Made by a program: the position numbers and the translations under genes. Source: Phytophthora colocasiae (Eukaryota > Oomycota > Peronosporomycetes > Peronosporales > Peronosporaceae). Taken from it: a DNA stretch of 64,000 bases. Shown piece after piece: positions 29,025-38,895 of this stretch. The DNA is taken from NCBI GenBank assembly GCA_018806915.1, contig JAGKQI010000093.1, positions 620,001-684,000 of the forward strand, in the 5' to 3' direction. The notes under the pieces are model-generated. The model saw only the letters and a list, made by a program, of their open reading frames with translations. It searched no databases and was not told the DNA's origin. The number at the start of each line of letters is the position of its first letter. Positions within the stretch are counted from its first letter, which is position 1.

Positions 29025-31781
29025 TTAGTTTAACGGCTTCCCAGAGTCTGCCTCATCACTCAGGAGTTTCTCCCGTAGGTGGTTCGGCATGTCCTTGAGT
29101 GCACCTTGTCGAGCGAGTTGCTTGAGTGCTTCCAGAGTCTTCAGATCTTCGCAGGGTTTTCCAGGGTGTACTTTTCCACATACTTCACAGGGTGGCATCC
29201 GACACATTCGACTCGGGTGTCCTTTTTCCTGACAGCGGTCGCACGTGGCGTCTCTCCAGCAATCTTCCTCTGAGTGTCCTGAGCGTTGACATTTTTCACA
29301 GAACTTGTTCCAGTAGCCACTATTCTCATGACGCCTCTGGTGGAATCCTTGACCTGACGATCCAGACGGGGACTGGGGCGGCGGACGCCATCCCATGTTA
29401 TCCATCACTCGATATACTTCATTCGTCAGGGTCTGCGTCCAATCTGCACTTGGTGGAGCCTTTGAATTGTTCGCAGAGGCTTGCGCAGTACTCTCATCAC
29501 GGGCAGACTCTGAGGTCGCACTTGGAGGCCTGGAATCACCCGTCTGATATCTGGCATCCTGATTGGATTCCAGAGATTCCTTATGATTTTCTGAGTTTTC
29601 AGAGTCATAGTCTTCAGAATCCACATCTCTTGCGACATAAGTCCGATGCACACGCTTGGGCTTGAACTGTCCTCGCGGAATATTGTCAGCCCGGAAATCC
29701 CGAGACTTGGCAGGGGTCATCTCTTGGTCGCCAGTTCGCCACACATCTTCATCTTGCTGCAACGCATATTCCAAGTCTGAAATTCGTCGAAATCTCTGAC
29801 CTTGCAGCGACGTTTTCAGGCGTGCATCCTTAAGCTTCGTGATGAATCGTAGTACATGCTTCTCAAGACGCTTGGACGACTTCCGGAAATCGATGTCAGC
29901 TTTTCCAGCGGCAGAATTAAGTCGGTAGAAAAATTCAAGCGGAGTCTCAGAGTCTTTCATAGCCATAGTGAAGTATCTCTCAGAATACGATGACCGAGCT
30001 TTGCAATAACGTTTCTTGAACTCTGAAGACAGCTCTTTCCAGTCACGGGACACACTTTTGGGAAGCTGGTTAAACCAGTCTCGCGCAGACACAGGGAGCT
30101 TCAACTTAAGTTCCTGGATGCGCGTCTTAGTCGACCAACCTCCTTGAGAAGCCATATTCGTAAACCGCTCCCACCAGTGGACACGTTCCCTGAGGGTAGC
30201 TCTGGGGTCGAATTCCCCAAGGTTGTTCGAGTTCATGAACGGCCTTAGCGTCAGAAGTGTGGTTCCGGCTTGTGCTTGAGTTGCTGCCGTCAGATTCACC
30301 ACTTCACCTGGCTCTGAGTTCTCCGATGACGAGCTCGCAGAGTCTGAACTTGAATCGTCAGAGTCTCCACCAGAGTCTGGTGCTCTATCATGACGCTTCG
30401 CTCTGCGAGACGCTCTTCGATCTCCATTAGGCCGTCTAGCTTCAGTTCTCTGCGGCGGATCTCGCCTCGGAGTAGGCGCACGTCTGGTATCACTCTTGGT
30501 CTCTGTCACCGAAGTCGCTTGAGTCACCTGGGGGGCCGTAGCAGTAGTAGTGCTGCCATTCCTCTCGGCCTTCACTCGCTTCGTCCCCGTGCTTCGTGCA
30601 GGGGTGTCTTGCTGGAAGGTTGCAACCTCTCGAGATTCCGTCTTGAGAGCCGGTGAATGTGACATGGATTCAACCCCAACCCTTCTTGCGTCACTTCTGA
30701 TTTCCGACCCGGATACTGGATACATAGTTGCAACTTCAGAGTTGCCGGTATGTAACACTTGGTTCGAAGTTGCTGAATCAGGGTGACCGTCCCTTCGCGC
30801 TTCTTGAACTTGGGATAATGTCGCTCGAAGGTTTCTCAACTGACCGGCTTGGAACCGTTGCATGTTCTGAGAACTTTCTTTCTCCCTGTCGCGCTCGGCT
30901 TCCATGACTTTCATTCGCTGTTGTAAGGCTTCCATTTGAGAAATCCAGTCCCGTTTCATCTCGTCAGTCGCACGCGCACGTTCGGCTTCAGTCTCAGCCT
31001 CTCTCTGTCGCCAGCGTTCAGCAAACACTGATTCCAGACGTTGGTTTTCAGAGTTCTGGAGCTCCGTTTTCAGAGTTTCCAACTCTGCCGCGCTGCGATT
31101 CCTGAGCTTGCTTTCAGATACCAGACTTCTGCGTTCTTCAGCATCGTCGGCGCGTCTCTCAGCCTCCAGCCTCGCGTTTTCCGACTTCAACAAGCGCTCG
31201 GTGAGCGTCTGAATTTCGCGCCTTGCCTCCAAGTCACGTTGCTCTCGACGACGATCGCGTTCCATGGTCTCCAAGCGTTCTCGGGCCAAGAACTCCATCT
31301 GCGCTTGCTCCATCCGGTTTTGCCACTCCTGCTGTTGCCTCATGACGTTCAACTCGATCTGGGCAGGTCCTGATCTCTGAGAACTTCGAGCTTCAGACTT
31401 CGTACGACTCGACGCAATGGAACTCAAGCGTCGGGACGGTGGTCTCGGAAGGTCTTCACTCTTCACACTTTGGCGGTGGCTCTGGTGACTTTCGCTTCGG
31501 GTGGAGGCAGATACAAGCGGAATCTCCGGAGACAATTGTCTGAAATCCCGTGAAGAACTTCCGACAGACACCTGGTTTCCAGACTCCGCGTCCGGCACCT
31601 CTGGTCTCTCTTCCGGCATGTCGACATCCTCGGACTCTGGTTTTACTGGTAACAGCGTTCGCGTCACTTGGATCCCCATGCCTTCAGAGACTGTTCCTCC
31701 TACATCAGCACCTTGAGCGATTAACGCCAGACTTCCTGTGGGCGGCGGCATATGTGATGCCGCCCCTCGACTCATGGACAT
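29025..31781 (-). CDS. Inner Gypsy Gag
   Basis: The open frame extends up to 32069, but the region above 31781 lies over ORF1, so MSMSRGAASHM at 31781 is the preferred start (918 residues). A long coiled coil rich in E, R and Q (about residues 150-330) is followed by an S/T/P-rich linker. The capsid-like retrotransposon Gag domain is at about 510-680 (LRERVHWWERFTNM, SARDWFNQLP). Two or three CCHC-like knuckles are near 825-875 (CEKCQRSGHSEEDC, CDRCQEKGH, CEVCGK). VKPES and VKSED add to the psi-K-x-E sites of ORF1. The frame is uninterrupted. Confidence 0.88.
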   Translation of the reverse strand: MSMSRGAASHMPPPTGSLALIAQGADVGGTVSEGMGIQVTRTLLPVKPESEDVDMPEERPEVPDAESGNQVSVGSSSRDFRQLSPEIPLVSASTRSESHQSHRQSVKSEDLPRPPSRRLSSIASSRTKSEARSSQRSGPAQIELNVMRQQQEWQNRMEQAQMEFLARERLETMERDRRREQRDLEARREIQTLTERLLKSENARLEAERRADDAEERRSLVSESKLRNRSAAELETLKTELQNSENQRLESVFAERWRQREAETEAERARATDEMKRDWISQMEALQQRMKVMEAERDREKESSQNMQRFQAGQLRNLRATLSQVQEARRDGHPDSATSNQVLHTGNSEVATMYPVSGSEIRSDARRVGVESMSHSPALKTESREVATFQQDTPARSTGTKRVKAERNGSTTTATAPQVTQATSVTETKSDTRRAPTPRRDPPQRTEARRPNGDRRASRRAKRHDRAPDSGGDSDDSSSDSASSSSENSEPGEVVNLTAATQAQAGTTLLTLRPFMNSNNLGEFDPRATLRERVHWWERFTNMASQGGWSTKTRIQELKLKLPVSARDWFNQLPKSVSRDWKELSSEFKKRYCKARSSYSERYFTMAMKDSETPLEFFYRLNSAAGKADIDFRKSSKRLEKHVLRFITKLKDARLKTSLQGQRFRRISDLEYALQQDEDVWRTGDQEMTPAKSRDFRADNIPRGQFKPKRVHRTYVARDVDSEDYDSENSENHKESLESNQDARYQTGDSRPPSATSESARDESTAQASANNSKAPPSADWTQTLTNEVYRVMDNMGWRPPPQSPSGSSGQGFHQRRHENSGYWNKFCEKCQRSGHSEEDCWRDATCDRCQEKGHPSRMCRMPPCEVCGKVHPGKPCEDLKTLEALKQLARQGALKDMPNHLREKLLSDEADSGKPLN

Positions 31782-33318
31782 CAAGGACGAGTCCGTAGAG
31801 CTTCCTCGTGAAGTCTGGAATCCCGACGACTGGTCGTCTGAGGTCCCAATGACACTGGGTGGCGTCCGACATCTGAGTCTGAGAGATGCTGTGATCTTCG
31901 GACATTGGATTTTCAGACTCTGGTCGCGTGTTATCAGAGCGGCTCTCGTACTGCGGCAGTGAAGACAGCGATGGCGTCGATAAAGCTGACGGTGTCGACG
32001 GGATTTGTGGGCGCGGAGGTCTCTGCTGTAAGCGCTTGGACTGCGGCGGCTCGTCACTGCTGGAACCATCAGAGCTGTGCGTCACTCGGAGTCCGGTTAC
32101 CCGGAGTCGCATGATCAGCCGTTGTGCATCTTCGTCAGGTAATACACTGTTTGCTTCGTTCTTGCCAGCTGTGTCTTCTTGCTTCATGCTTTCTGGGAGT
32201 CGGCAAACTTGTAACCTGGCGGTCACTGTGGCCCACTCAACCAATTCCACTGCGAGTCGACTTTGAAGTTCGGACGCCACACTGCGTACTTGAGACCCAA
32301 CGACGGCTGACGCCTGCGTCTGGGGCCAAGTTGAGAGGAGGTTCTGGAATTCGAAACCTGCCTCATACAACATTGTCTGAAGTACAGCCACACTCTCTGG
32401 TGCTGTCAACATGCTCATCGGAATCTCAACATAAGATAGGTCTTGGATCCAACCAAAACTATGACGCCTCGCGTGAAACTCTGAGATCCACATATCCTCA
32501 GGGAAAACGGAGGAACATCGCCATTTGATGTAGTCGCCGGTCGCGGCAGCGGCTTTCTGGAAAGCATCAGTACTAGGCTTCGTCGTTGGCCACATATATT
32601 CAATGCTAGGCGGAATGACCTTGCCTGTGTCCATATCTCTCCAACGGCGGAACTCACGACGCACATACCTCAGAGCTCGTTCCCCGTCAAGCGAATCAGC
32701 CCTCCCAGACTCATCAGACGGTGTCTTCAGAGACTCTTCAGACTTGATCGCCATGTCATCAGACATTGGTGCGTCTTCAGACTTTGGGGACCGTGGAACA
32801 CGTTCTTCAGAGTGCCCGGGTTCTGGTTTCACTTCGTCCACGGACTGGCCGGAAGTTGCCGAATCTGAACACAGATCGATCACTTCCGGGGGCTCAACCA
32901 TATCGGCGCCTCCCTCAGACGCCTCATCATCACCCTCGCGGGTGATGGTCACCTCATCACCAGAAGCTTCGACCTCTGACGGGCCTTCAGAACCTCGTTC
33001 ACCAGAGACAACAGGTGTCTCCTGAGCTTCTGGTTCCTCAGCAGGCTGGTCTTCGACCGCCGGTTCTGGGACGCTCACATTCTCAGCTGCCTTCTTCTCT
33101 CGCGCAGCTTTCCTCTTCTCGCGGGCCGCCTTCTGGATAGCATCCAAGTCTGGTTGCTCCTCAGGCGACAAACCTTGTAGACGCTTGGATTGACGTGTCG
33201 GAATACTCCGACCACGACCACGGCGTCCTCCTCTCGTAGATCCTGGCGTAGCCATCTTGAATATAGACGCTTGACAGGAAACTTTCTCTTCTTGTACTCT
33301 CAAATCCGGTGATATCAC
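31705..33318 (-). CDS. Inner Gypsy ORF1, upstream of Gag
   Basis: The likely start is the ATG at 33255 (MATPGSTRGGRRGRG), giving about 516 residues. The N-terminus is a basic RGG/AT-hook-like patch followed by a KxxR-rich nuclear-signal-like run, then long acidic S/E/P-rich tracts. VIDLCSDS near residue 130 fits a SUMO-interacting motif, and VKPEP and IKSEE fit the psi-K-x-E sumoylation consensus. Residues 200-340 are more ordered, with several tryptophans and conserved-looking helices. No known domain was recognised. An extra ORF before gag recalls Ogre-type plant elements. It overlaps the Gag frame and, if Gag starts at 31781, by 77 bp. Confidence 0.75.
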   Translation of the reverse strand: MISPDLRVQEEKVSCQASIFKMATPGSTRGGRRGRGRSIPTRQSKRLQGLSPEEQPDLDAIQKAAREKRKAAREKKAAENVSVPEPAVEDQPAEEPEAQETPVVSGERGSEGPSEVEASGDEVTITREGDDEASEGGADMVEPPEVIDLCSDSATSGQSVDEVKPEPGHSEERVPRSPKSEDAPMSDDMAIKSEESLKTPSDESGRADSLDGERALRYVRREFRRWRDMDTGKVIPPSIEYMWPTTKPSTDAFQKAAAATGDYIKWRCSSVFPEDMWISEFHARRHSFGWIQDLSYVEIPMSMLTAPESVAVLQTMLYEAGFEFQNLLSTWPQTQASAVVGSQVRSVASELQSRLAVELVEWATVTARLQVCRLPESMKQEDTAGKNEANSVLPDEDAQRLIMRLRVTGLRVTHSSDGSSSDEPPQSKRLQQRPPRPQIPSTPSALSTPSLSSLPQYESRSDNTRPESENPMSEDHSISQTQMSDATQCHWDLRRPVVGIPDFTRKLYGLVLDVHESRGGITYAAAHRKSGVNRSRC

Positions 33319-33327
33319 GATTCCAAA

Positions 33328-33346
33328 GATCCGGGCACGCGCACCA
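33328..33346 (-). other. Primer-binding site of inner Gypsy element
   Basis: Two bases inside the 5' LTR the minus strand reads TGGTGCGCGTGCCCGGATC. It begins with TGG, the complement of a tRNA CCA end, and continues as the complement of an acceptor and T-arm 3' strand. The tRNA species cannot be named without the genome's tRNA set. Confidence 0.75.
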
Positions 33347-33348
33347 GT

Positions 33349-35026
33349 TGTCGCGAAGTCGGTGAAACTTTGGTCGCGGAGCAGGGGCGTATAGTAAACC
33401 CTAGTTATACGATTACTGAAAAGGGGTTTTCAGAGCCGTACAACGGTAGGTTGGCGTGTGGTACCTTGCGGTATCCTCGTGGGTTCGTTGTCTTCAGAAA
33501 TATGACCCTCGCCGGAGTCTGAGAATGTGTTGTGAAGAGAAGTTGGGGTTCCCTTGGAGTCTGGTGTCGGTACTCAGTAAATCCTTCCAGGAGCGTTCGG
33601 GAGTCGGAATCTCTGGGAACCAAGATGGTTTCCAGGAAGTCGGCGGTCGAAAAGAGGTTAATATACCAGAGAAAGTCTGAAATCGGTGTCTGAATATCAC
33701 AAATCCAGAACCGAGATACCTGACTTTTAGAGATAGACAACCAATATACAGAGTTCGAAAATATACAAATATATACAGCCGTTCTTATTCTTTCTAGGCC
33801 CTTGAACGGCGGGCTAACACTCCAGGTCAACTAGGGACTTGCTACCAGACACCTGGTCTGTCTGGTATCCCTTTACGTTCGCGCACCACCCTCTAGTATA
33901 GAGGGAAAAAATATAAACCAATACAATCGGCTATATATAACAGTCTACCTTGCACTCTGAAAACGACTGTCTAGTTTCCAGAGCCTGTCCAAACGAGCAA
34001 TATGAAATGGGCTACCGCTAGAGACAAAACAAACGACCCAACTAGGATATGGAATAGGCGGGTCCTTTCAGGTCTCTACGTTACCTGATCTCCACCTAAG
34101 GGGATTGAATTTGGTGGAGATCACACGACGTACGTGATGACGCAGTGGCTTGAATACCTCTCAAGCGGACTTGTGCAAATTGAACTCTGTTTATCGTCTA
34201 TCTTCCTCATAACTATCATATATCTCTGGTAACTCTCTCCTTCTTGTCGTCTTTTGCGTCCTTTATGCAGTCAGTCTTCATATCTCAGGTACTCTTGGTC
34301 TTTGTATACATCTGGTACTTTGACTTGGTCTCAGTATGCAGTCTGTGCAGCCGATCTCGATGGGTTGACAGGTAGAGACGTCATTACGGGGGATGTGCAG
34401 GTCAGTAATCACTTGAATGCGTGACTTGAACTTGGGTTCACTTGGTTTCAGTATGGTCTTGAATCTTCGTTGGTTTCAGAGTCTGGTATCCTGGTTTTCA
34501 GAGTCTGATATCACTTGGTTTTTCAGAGTCTTGGTCACTCAGAGTTAGAGATACCAGAGTCTTGAATACGAAACCAGAGTACGGAGCACTAATGCTTCAA
34601 CGTACATGAAGATCTTAAAGGTTGCGCGGGTGCGCGGCGTCCGGCGCGCGATACTTGGTCTCTGCGGGTATATATTGTGAATCCTTGAACCATCCATCGT
34701 CGCGCTGGACGGTAACGGGATGAGGTCTCTCAGAGATACGTTCTTCTGAGAGACTTTCCGCCAGAACTTAGGCACTCATCGTCGGGGAAAGTCCGGTGAC
34801 CAGACAGAGTGTAGTTGACCTTCAGAGTTGTGCACACTCTGAAGTACACTTCTGGTCCTTTGGGCCCCTTTACAGTCAGGCGAAGGTTTATCCACAGTCT
34901 TCCACAGATGTCGCACGGGTGCGGCCGCGTCCCAAAGTCCCTTTCGCTTATAACCCATAGTATAACCAATCACATCGTAACGTAATATCCACCGGTCGCT
35001 CGAAAATCGGAATTAACATCATGTCA
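33349..35026 (-). repeat. 5' LTR of inner Gypsy element
   Basis: 1678 bp. Its terminal TGTCGCGA is at the Gag side and it ends CATGTCA at the outer border. It lacks 10 bp present near 18980 in the other LTR. It holds many CAGAGTC-type words (34485-34580) and the short TATA-like stretches also seen in its partner. Confidence 0.93.
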
Positions 35027-35030
35027 TTCG

Positions 35031-36572
35031 TCTTTCAAGAAGGTTTGTGCAATTTGGCAAGTGCCACTACCTCTTTCTCCACAGCTGGAAGGCAACTTCG
35101 TCTGGCCAACGCTTCAAGTTATTTCAACTGCTCAGAATTCAGCGCAACCACCAAGAGATATGAAGCAGTGCCAAGATGACTCATTGTGGAAAGATGGAGA
35201 CGGTCGCATCTGGATACCGGACGATGCAACAGATCTGCAAGTCCGTGTGTGTGTTGTTGGACATTTTGGCATTGCTGGACACCGAGGTGCTGCGGTAACG
35301 CTACAGCAGATCAGTGATCGATTTGTGTGGACATACAGAAGGTTGTTTAGTTTTTTGTTCGAAGATGTCTACACTGTGCTAGTACGCTTGGAGGTCCGCC
35401 TCAAGCACGGATTCTCGGTGAAGCTATACACGCAGACCGCCCTAACGAGCTAATCCATTGGGACTTCTTGTATTTAGGGGAGAGTGTCACGAACCAGGAA
35501 TACGTGTTGGTCATTAAAGACGACGCATCCAAGTTTACGTGGCTTTTGCCGAACGAGACGGCAGACGCAGATGATACGTTTACAGGTAATGGAGTGGTTT
35601 GCGTCTTTTGGAGTGTGCCGAAGCTGGGTTAGCGATCAGGGAACCCACTTCAAGAACAAGACAATCGAAGCTTTGCAACATGCACTCGGCGCACACCACC
35701 ACTTCACTACGGCACGCTGTCCTTGGGCTAACGGGACAGTTGAAGTGGTAATGCGAGAAGTACTACGCTGCTGTCGCGCACTGCTGTCCGAGTGGAGGCT
35801 GCAGCCGAGTGAAATGGAGTAATCAAGATCGTGCAGATGGTGCTAAACAACTCGCCGTCGCCATCACTGGGCGGAATAGCACCTATCACTGCAATGACAG
35901 GACTGACAGCTATGGGACCAACTGATCATATTGCGCTACCTGGGCCTATTAAGACTACTACACCGGAGCAAATACAGGCTACCCAGCGCGATAACGTTGA
36001 TCGTCTGAAGCAGGCACTAGAAGACATGCAAACAGTGCAGCCGAGTAAATTCAAATGTGAGCGCTGCTGGCCGTGCTAGTCACGGCAACAAGAAAGGCAC
36101 AACGATGGCACAGTTCGACATTGGGGATTTTGTGTTGTATGCTGATGTGTGACAACATGCACGCAGTAAACTTCGCGTGAAGTGGTGTGGTCCAGCCCAA
36201 GTGACCGACACCGTGTCAAATTGGATATTCGTGATCCAAAACCTAGTAACAGGGCAAAAGCGGGAGGCGCATGCTAGTCGCCTAAAGTTCTATGCGGACG
36301 AGTCCCTGAATGTGACGGAGAACCTGTTATTGCACATCGCCCACAACAGTGAAGGTCACGTGGTGGACAACTTGCTGGAGGTTCGCTACAATCGACACGA
36401 GAAGCGTCATGAGATCAAGGTCCACTGGCGAGGTCTGAGCAAACACGAAGACTCGTGGGAACCCGCAGATGTTCTGCTGCAGGATGTCCCTGCTGTGGTT
36501 AAGGCTTTCGTTCACAGTAACGCAAAGCTGGCACCGGTGAAGGCGTTGCGCAAGGCGCTACAAGTCAAGTAG
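35031..36572 (+). pseudogene. Outer Gypsy Pol, integrase and chromodomain part
   Basis: This continues the Pol frame interrupted at 18149. It has an integrase HHCC-like region (VVGHFGIAGHRG near 35260), then core pieces in shifted frames: LIHWDFLYLG near 35450, WVSDQGTHFKNK near 35620, and ANGTVEVVMREV near 35730. It ends with a chromodomain at about 36355-36545 (VDNLLEVRYNRHEKRHE, KVHWRGL, EDSWEPADVLL). Frameshifts or stops near 35340, 35460, 35570, 35820 and 36078 make it a pseudogene. The chromodomain would have steered insertion to methylated-histone chromatin. Confidence 0.88.
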
Positions 36573-36636
36573 CGTCAGAAGCTCTCAGTGTGGAGCGCTT
36601 GCATATCTACATGGAAAGATCTCCTCGAGGGGGAAG

Positions 36637-36897
36637 TGTTGTAGCTGAAGCTACATCGTCTTGCAGTTGCTGGGGTTAAGCCTAGCAACACAAGTACTTT
36701 GTAGAAGAGTTACGGCTACGACTACAGCAAGTAAGGACGGTTGCTGAACTACGGCCTGTTACGCGAGGACAGCAAGCATGGACCGTTATTACGTGGAATC
36801 CAATCTCTAAGAGCATACATAGGAAGAGAACAGCTAGTGAAAACTACAGACTACTCAATGCATAGCACTTCTACATTTGCATTCGAGCGACACAACA
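36637..36897 (+). repeat. 3' LTR of outer Gypsy element
   Basis: Partner of the LTR at 17350, with differences near 36753, 36763, 36860, 36865 and 36868. It is preceded by the purine-rich tract GAGGGGGAAG and followed by TGTCG. Confidence 0.93.
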
Positions 36898-37054
36898 TGT
36901 CGGGATTAATGAACTAGTTAACTTGAATCAAAAATTGCCTTAAAAAGCTGAGATTGAACGAGCCATGTTACAGAGTTCAGATGAAGTTTGTAATGGATGC
37001 TCTGATGGGGATAGATATCGCCACGTAAACTAACCATCATGAATCACCTGATGG

Positions 37055-38322
37055 CGACGGTGTCTTTATTGCTTGCAACTGGTAAAATTAGAAATGCTAA
37101 TGGAATTAGTTAAATTCCCACACCTTGAACAAACCAAACCACGAAACGGGCAAGAAATTGGTTTGCTTGAAAAATAAATAGATTTCCGAACCAAAATTAC
37201 TGGCGACGCTGGTTTGTCGTAAGATATCCCCAGTTTTCAAACCACATCATCGGTTCACAGTTTCGCATGGTTACTGGTTTGAAAATCCTTGGCTGGCATT
37301 GGCTACAAAAGATGATCGCTACCTTTCCTGAATAGGCGCACTATGCTGTATCCGTAGCTGCAAGAAGTAATTGGGGAATTTTCCACTGCATTAGTACTGC
37401 CCCTCTGGTCTCAGATCGTAGGATTTCGTGTTAGTGTCCATGTTTTTCTGTTGAATGGTACCTTCGTTAACTTTGACTAATTTCACAATTTGGGAGCTGA
37501 TCTTTTTTTCTGTTCTCCAAGCCGAATCTCCAAAGTTTGTTGACCAGATTGTGCCTCATTGGCGACGGCTCGTTTTGATGCCAGCTTCGCCTTGAGGCGC
37601 TTCCCAATCCAATTCGATTGAAGATCTACCGCAGATTCAAAGTCGCATTGAATCTTTCTTAGTGCTGAAAGCATTCTTTCCTCACATGCTGACGAATGTG
37701 TTGTGTAATTTTAATCGATTACTGTTTCCACTGTTGATAAAGCACCGTTGACTTTGTTTTCCAGTTTATAAGCGACCGACCAAGGCTGCAGGGGTATTAG
37801 CATCGGATTGTCCCTGAACACCTTTTTCGAGATCCTTCAAGCGCCTATCGATCTCTGTGGCGAGCACAGCACTCTGTTGTTTTACAGACGCCTCATAGTA
37901 CTTGTGAATATCGTCGAGTTACTCACTAATATGGCGGCTGAGACGGTTTTCCGTGTCGGTAGCAGCATGAACGACGTGGTCATGGGTATATTTGACGATC
38001 TCAGTCATTGTCTCCTCGATTTGTACTTGGGAATCCTATATAGCCTTGCTCACTTCAGCTGCAACGTTCGGGCTGCTGATCACGACGTCTTCGTGAAGTA
38101 ATATCTGTTGCGATCGCTGAAAAAGACTTGATAACATACCACGGCCCTCGCGGTAGCTCCTGCTAACAGCGCCCGTCCTCTCTGACAAAGTCTCTCCTTC
38201 CACGTCCCCGTGCACTACAATGGCTGTCGACGGCAGAATAAAATCTATCTGAAACCAGACTGGTTTGTAAATTCCATTAGCATTTCTAATTTTACCAGTT
38301 GCAAGCAATAAAGACACCGTCG
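37055..38322. repeat. 53-bp perfect inverted repeats around a gene relic
   Basis: Positions 37055-37107 and 38270-38322 are perfect inverted copies of a 53-bp sequence beginning CGACGGTGTCTTTATTGC. Read outward to inward, each arm encodes TVSLLLATGKIRNANGI, the start of a possible secreted protein, so the arms look like an inverted duplication of a gene's 5' end rather than ordinary transposon ends. No target duplication was found. Confidence 0.8.
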
Positions 38323-38335
38323 TAGAAAGCATCAA
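37483..38335 (-). pseudogene. Unrecognised secreted-like coiled-coil protein relic
   Basis: From 38335 downwards the frame begins MMLSTTVSLLLATG, which resembles a short signal peptide, and continues with FQIDFILPSTAIVVHG and a serine/arginine stretch to a stop at 38036. Below that, other phases of the same strand retain coiled-coil segments (ATEIDRRLKDLEKG near 37830; KLASKRAVANEAQ near 37590) separated by stops. The original product was probably a secreted or membrane-associated coiled-coil protein of a few hundred residues. Family unknown. It is clearly decayed. Confidence 0.4.
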
Positions 38336-38350
38336 TTTATCGACATTTTC

Positions 38351-38895
38351 ATGTCTGACTCAGGTGTCTACGCTAAAACAGAGCTTTATTGTGCGTTTTC
38401 GAAAGAGGAGTCCAAGACGTGCAAACAATTTCAGACTGCAAAATACGAAGCTAATCCCATCACCTACGACCGCGATGAATACTGAAACAAAAGTGCCGTG
38501 ATTCCCACTCAGGCACTACTGCTCAGTAGCAAACTTGATGGACAAACGCCTCACAAGTACGCAGAGTTCCTGTTGGATACTCTTCAAGGCGACAACAAGG
38601 AACTCGTCACGATCGAACACGCCACTCACGGAACGATCCTGTCGACTCCGTTAATTCCTGGCGACCCGAGAGTCCTATCTGCGGGATGGAATTGCTGGTT
38701 TCGTACATCAAGAACGGCGGAAACCTGGATAAATCGTGTGTGAAGAAGATGCCCCCGTTGAATATGACCATCACGACGGAGTATCTGAACAGCTACCTAG
38801 TCACCGATGATGCGTACGTGTATGACGAGAGTTTGTACAATCAACTCGCTGGATATTCAGCTGTGCAATCAGCAGAGCAGTCACAGTCGGCGTAG
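38351..38895 (+). pseudogene. S33 serine peptidase C-terminal fragment
   Basis: Matches the last third of the S33 peptidase at 46629-48066: MSDSGVYAKTELYCAFSKEES, then YDRDEY followed by a TGA at 38483 where the paralogue has TGG, then ALLLSSKLDGQTPHKYAEFLLDTLQGD, TIEHATHGTIL and, in another phase after a short deletion near 38670, MELLVSYIKNGGNL and KKMPPLNMTITTEYLNSYL. It lacks everything before the MSDSG block. It lies 1.1 kb upstream of the better copy in the same orientation, so the two were a tandem pair. Confidence 0.85.

Larger units (their letters stand above)
18150..35026 (-). mobile_element. Giant Gypsy element, 16.9 kb, dual RNase H and antisense ORFs
   Basis: LTRs of 1688 bp (18150-19837) and 1678 bp (33349-35026), TGTCGCGA...CATGTCA, differ by about six substitutions and one 10-bp indel. 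TTCG is duplicated at 18146-18149 and 35027-35030. The coding direction is minus, so 33349-35026 is the 5' LTR. Sense order: primer site, ORF1 (537 aa), Gag, protease, Pol with RT, two RNase H domains and integrase. Between pol and the 3' LTR, two long frames run the other way (19893-23212). A purine tract abuts the 3' LTR. All sense ORFs are open, so the copy may be nearly intact. Dual RNase H elements of this kind are known in plant Tat/Ogre and in oomycete Gypsy lineages. Confidence 0.95.
17350..36897 (+). mobile_element. Outer chromodomain Gypsy element, deleted, carrying a nested element
   Basis: LTRs of 261 bp (17350-17610 and 36637-36897; TGTTGT...ACAACA) are flanked by the 5-bp duplication TGTCG (17345-17349 and 36898-36902). 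I count five differences between them, about 98% identity. Without the 16.9-kb nested element and its duplication the outer element is about 2.7 kb. It contains only RNase H, integrase and a chromodomain: the 5' LTR abuts the RNase H region, so the primer-binding site, Gag, protease and nearly all of RT are deleted. The order RNase H-integrase-chromodomain and the purine tract before the 3' LTR (36625-36636) identify a chromovirus-type Gypsy element. It is non-autonomous. Confidence 0.93.

Noticed and set aside
31981..32069. Gag starting at the first ATG at 32069
   Set aside because: The stretch above 31781 overlaps the better-supported ORF1 in another frame and has arginine-rich out-of-frame composition.
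37483..38101. Plus-strand ORF at 37808-38101 as a gene
   Set aside because: The minus strand carries the coding-like coiled-coil relic; the plus frame is its reverse.
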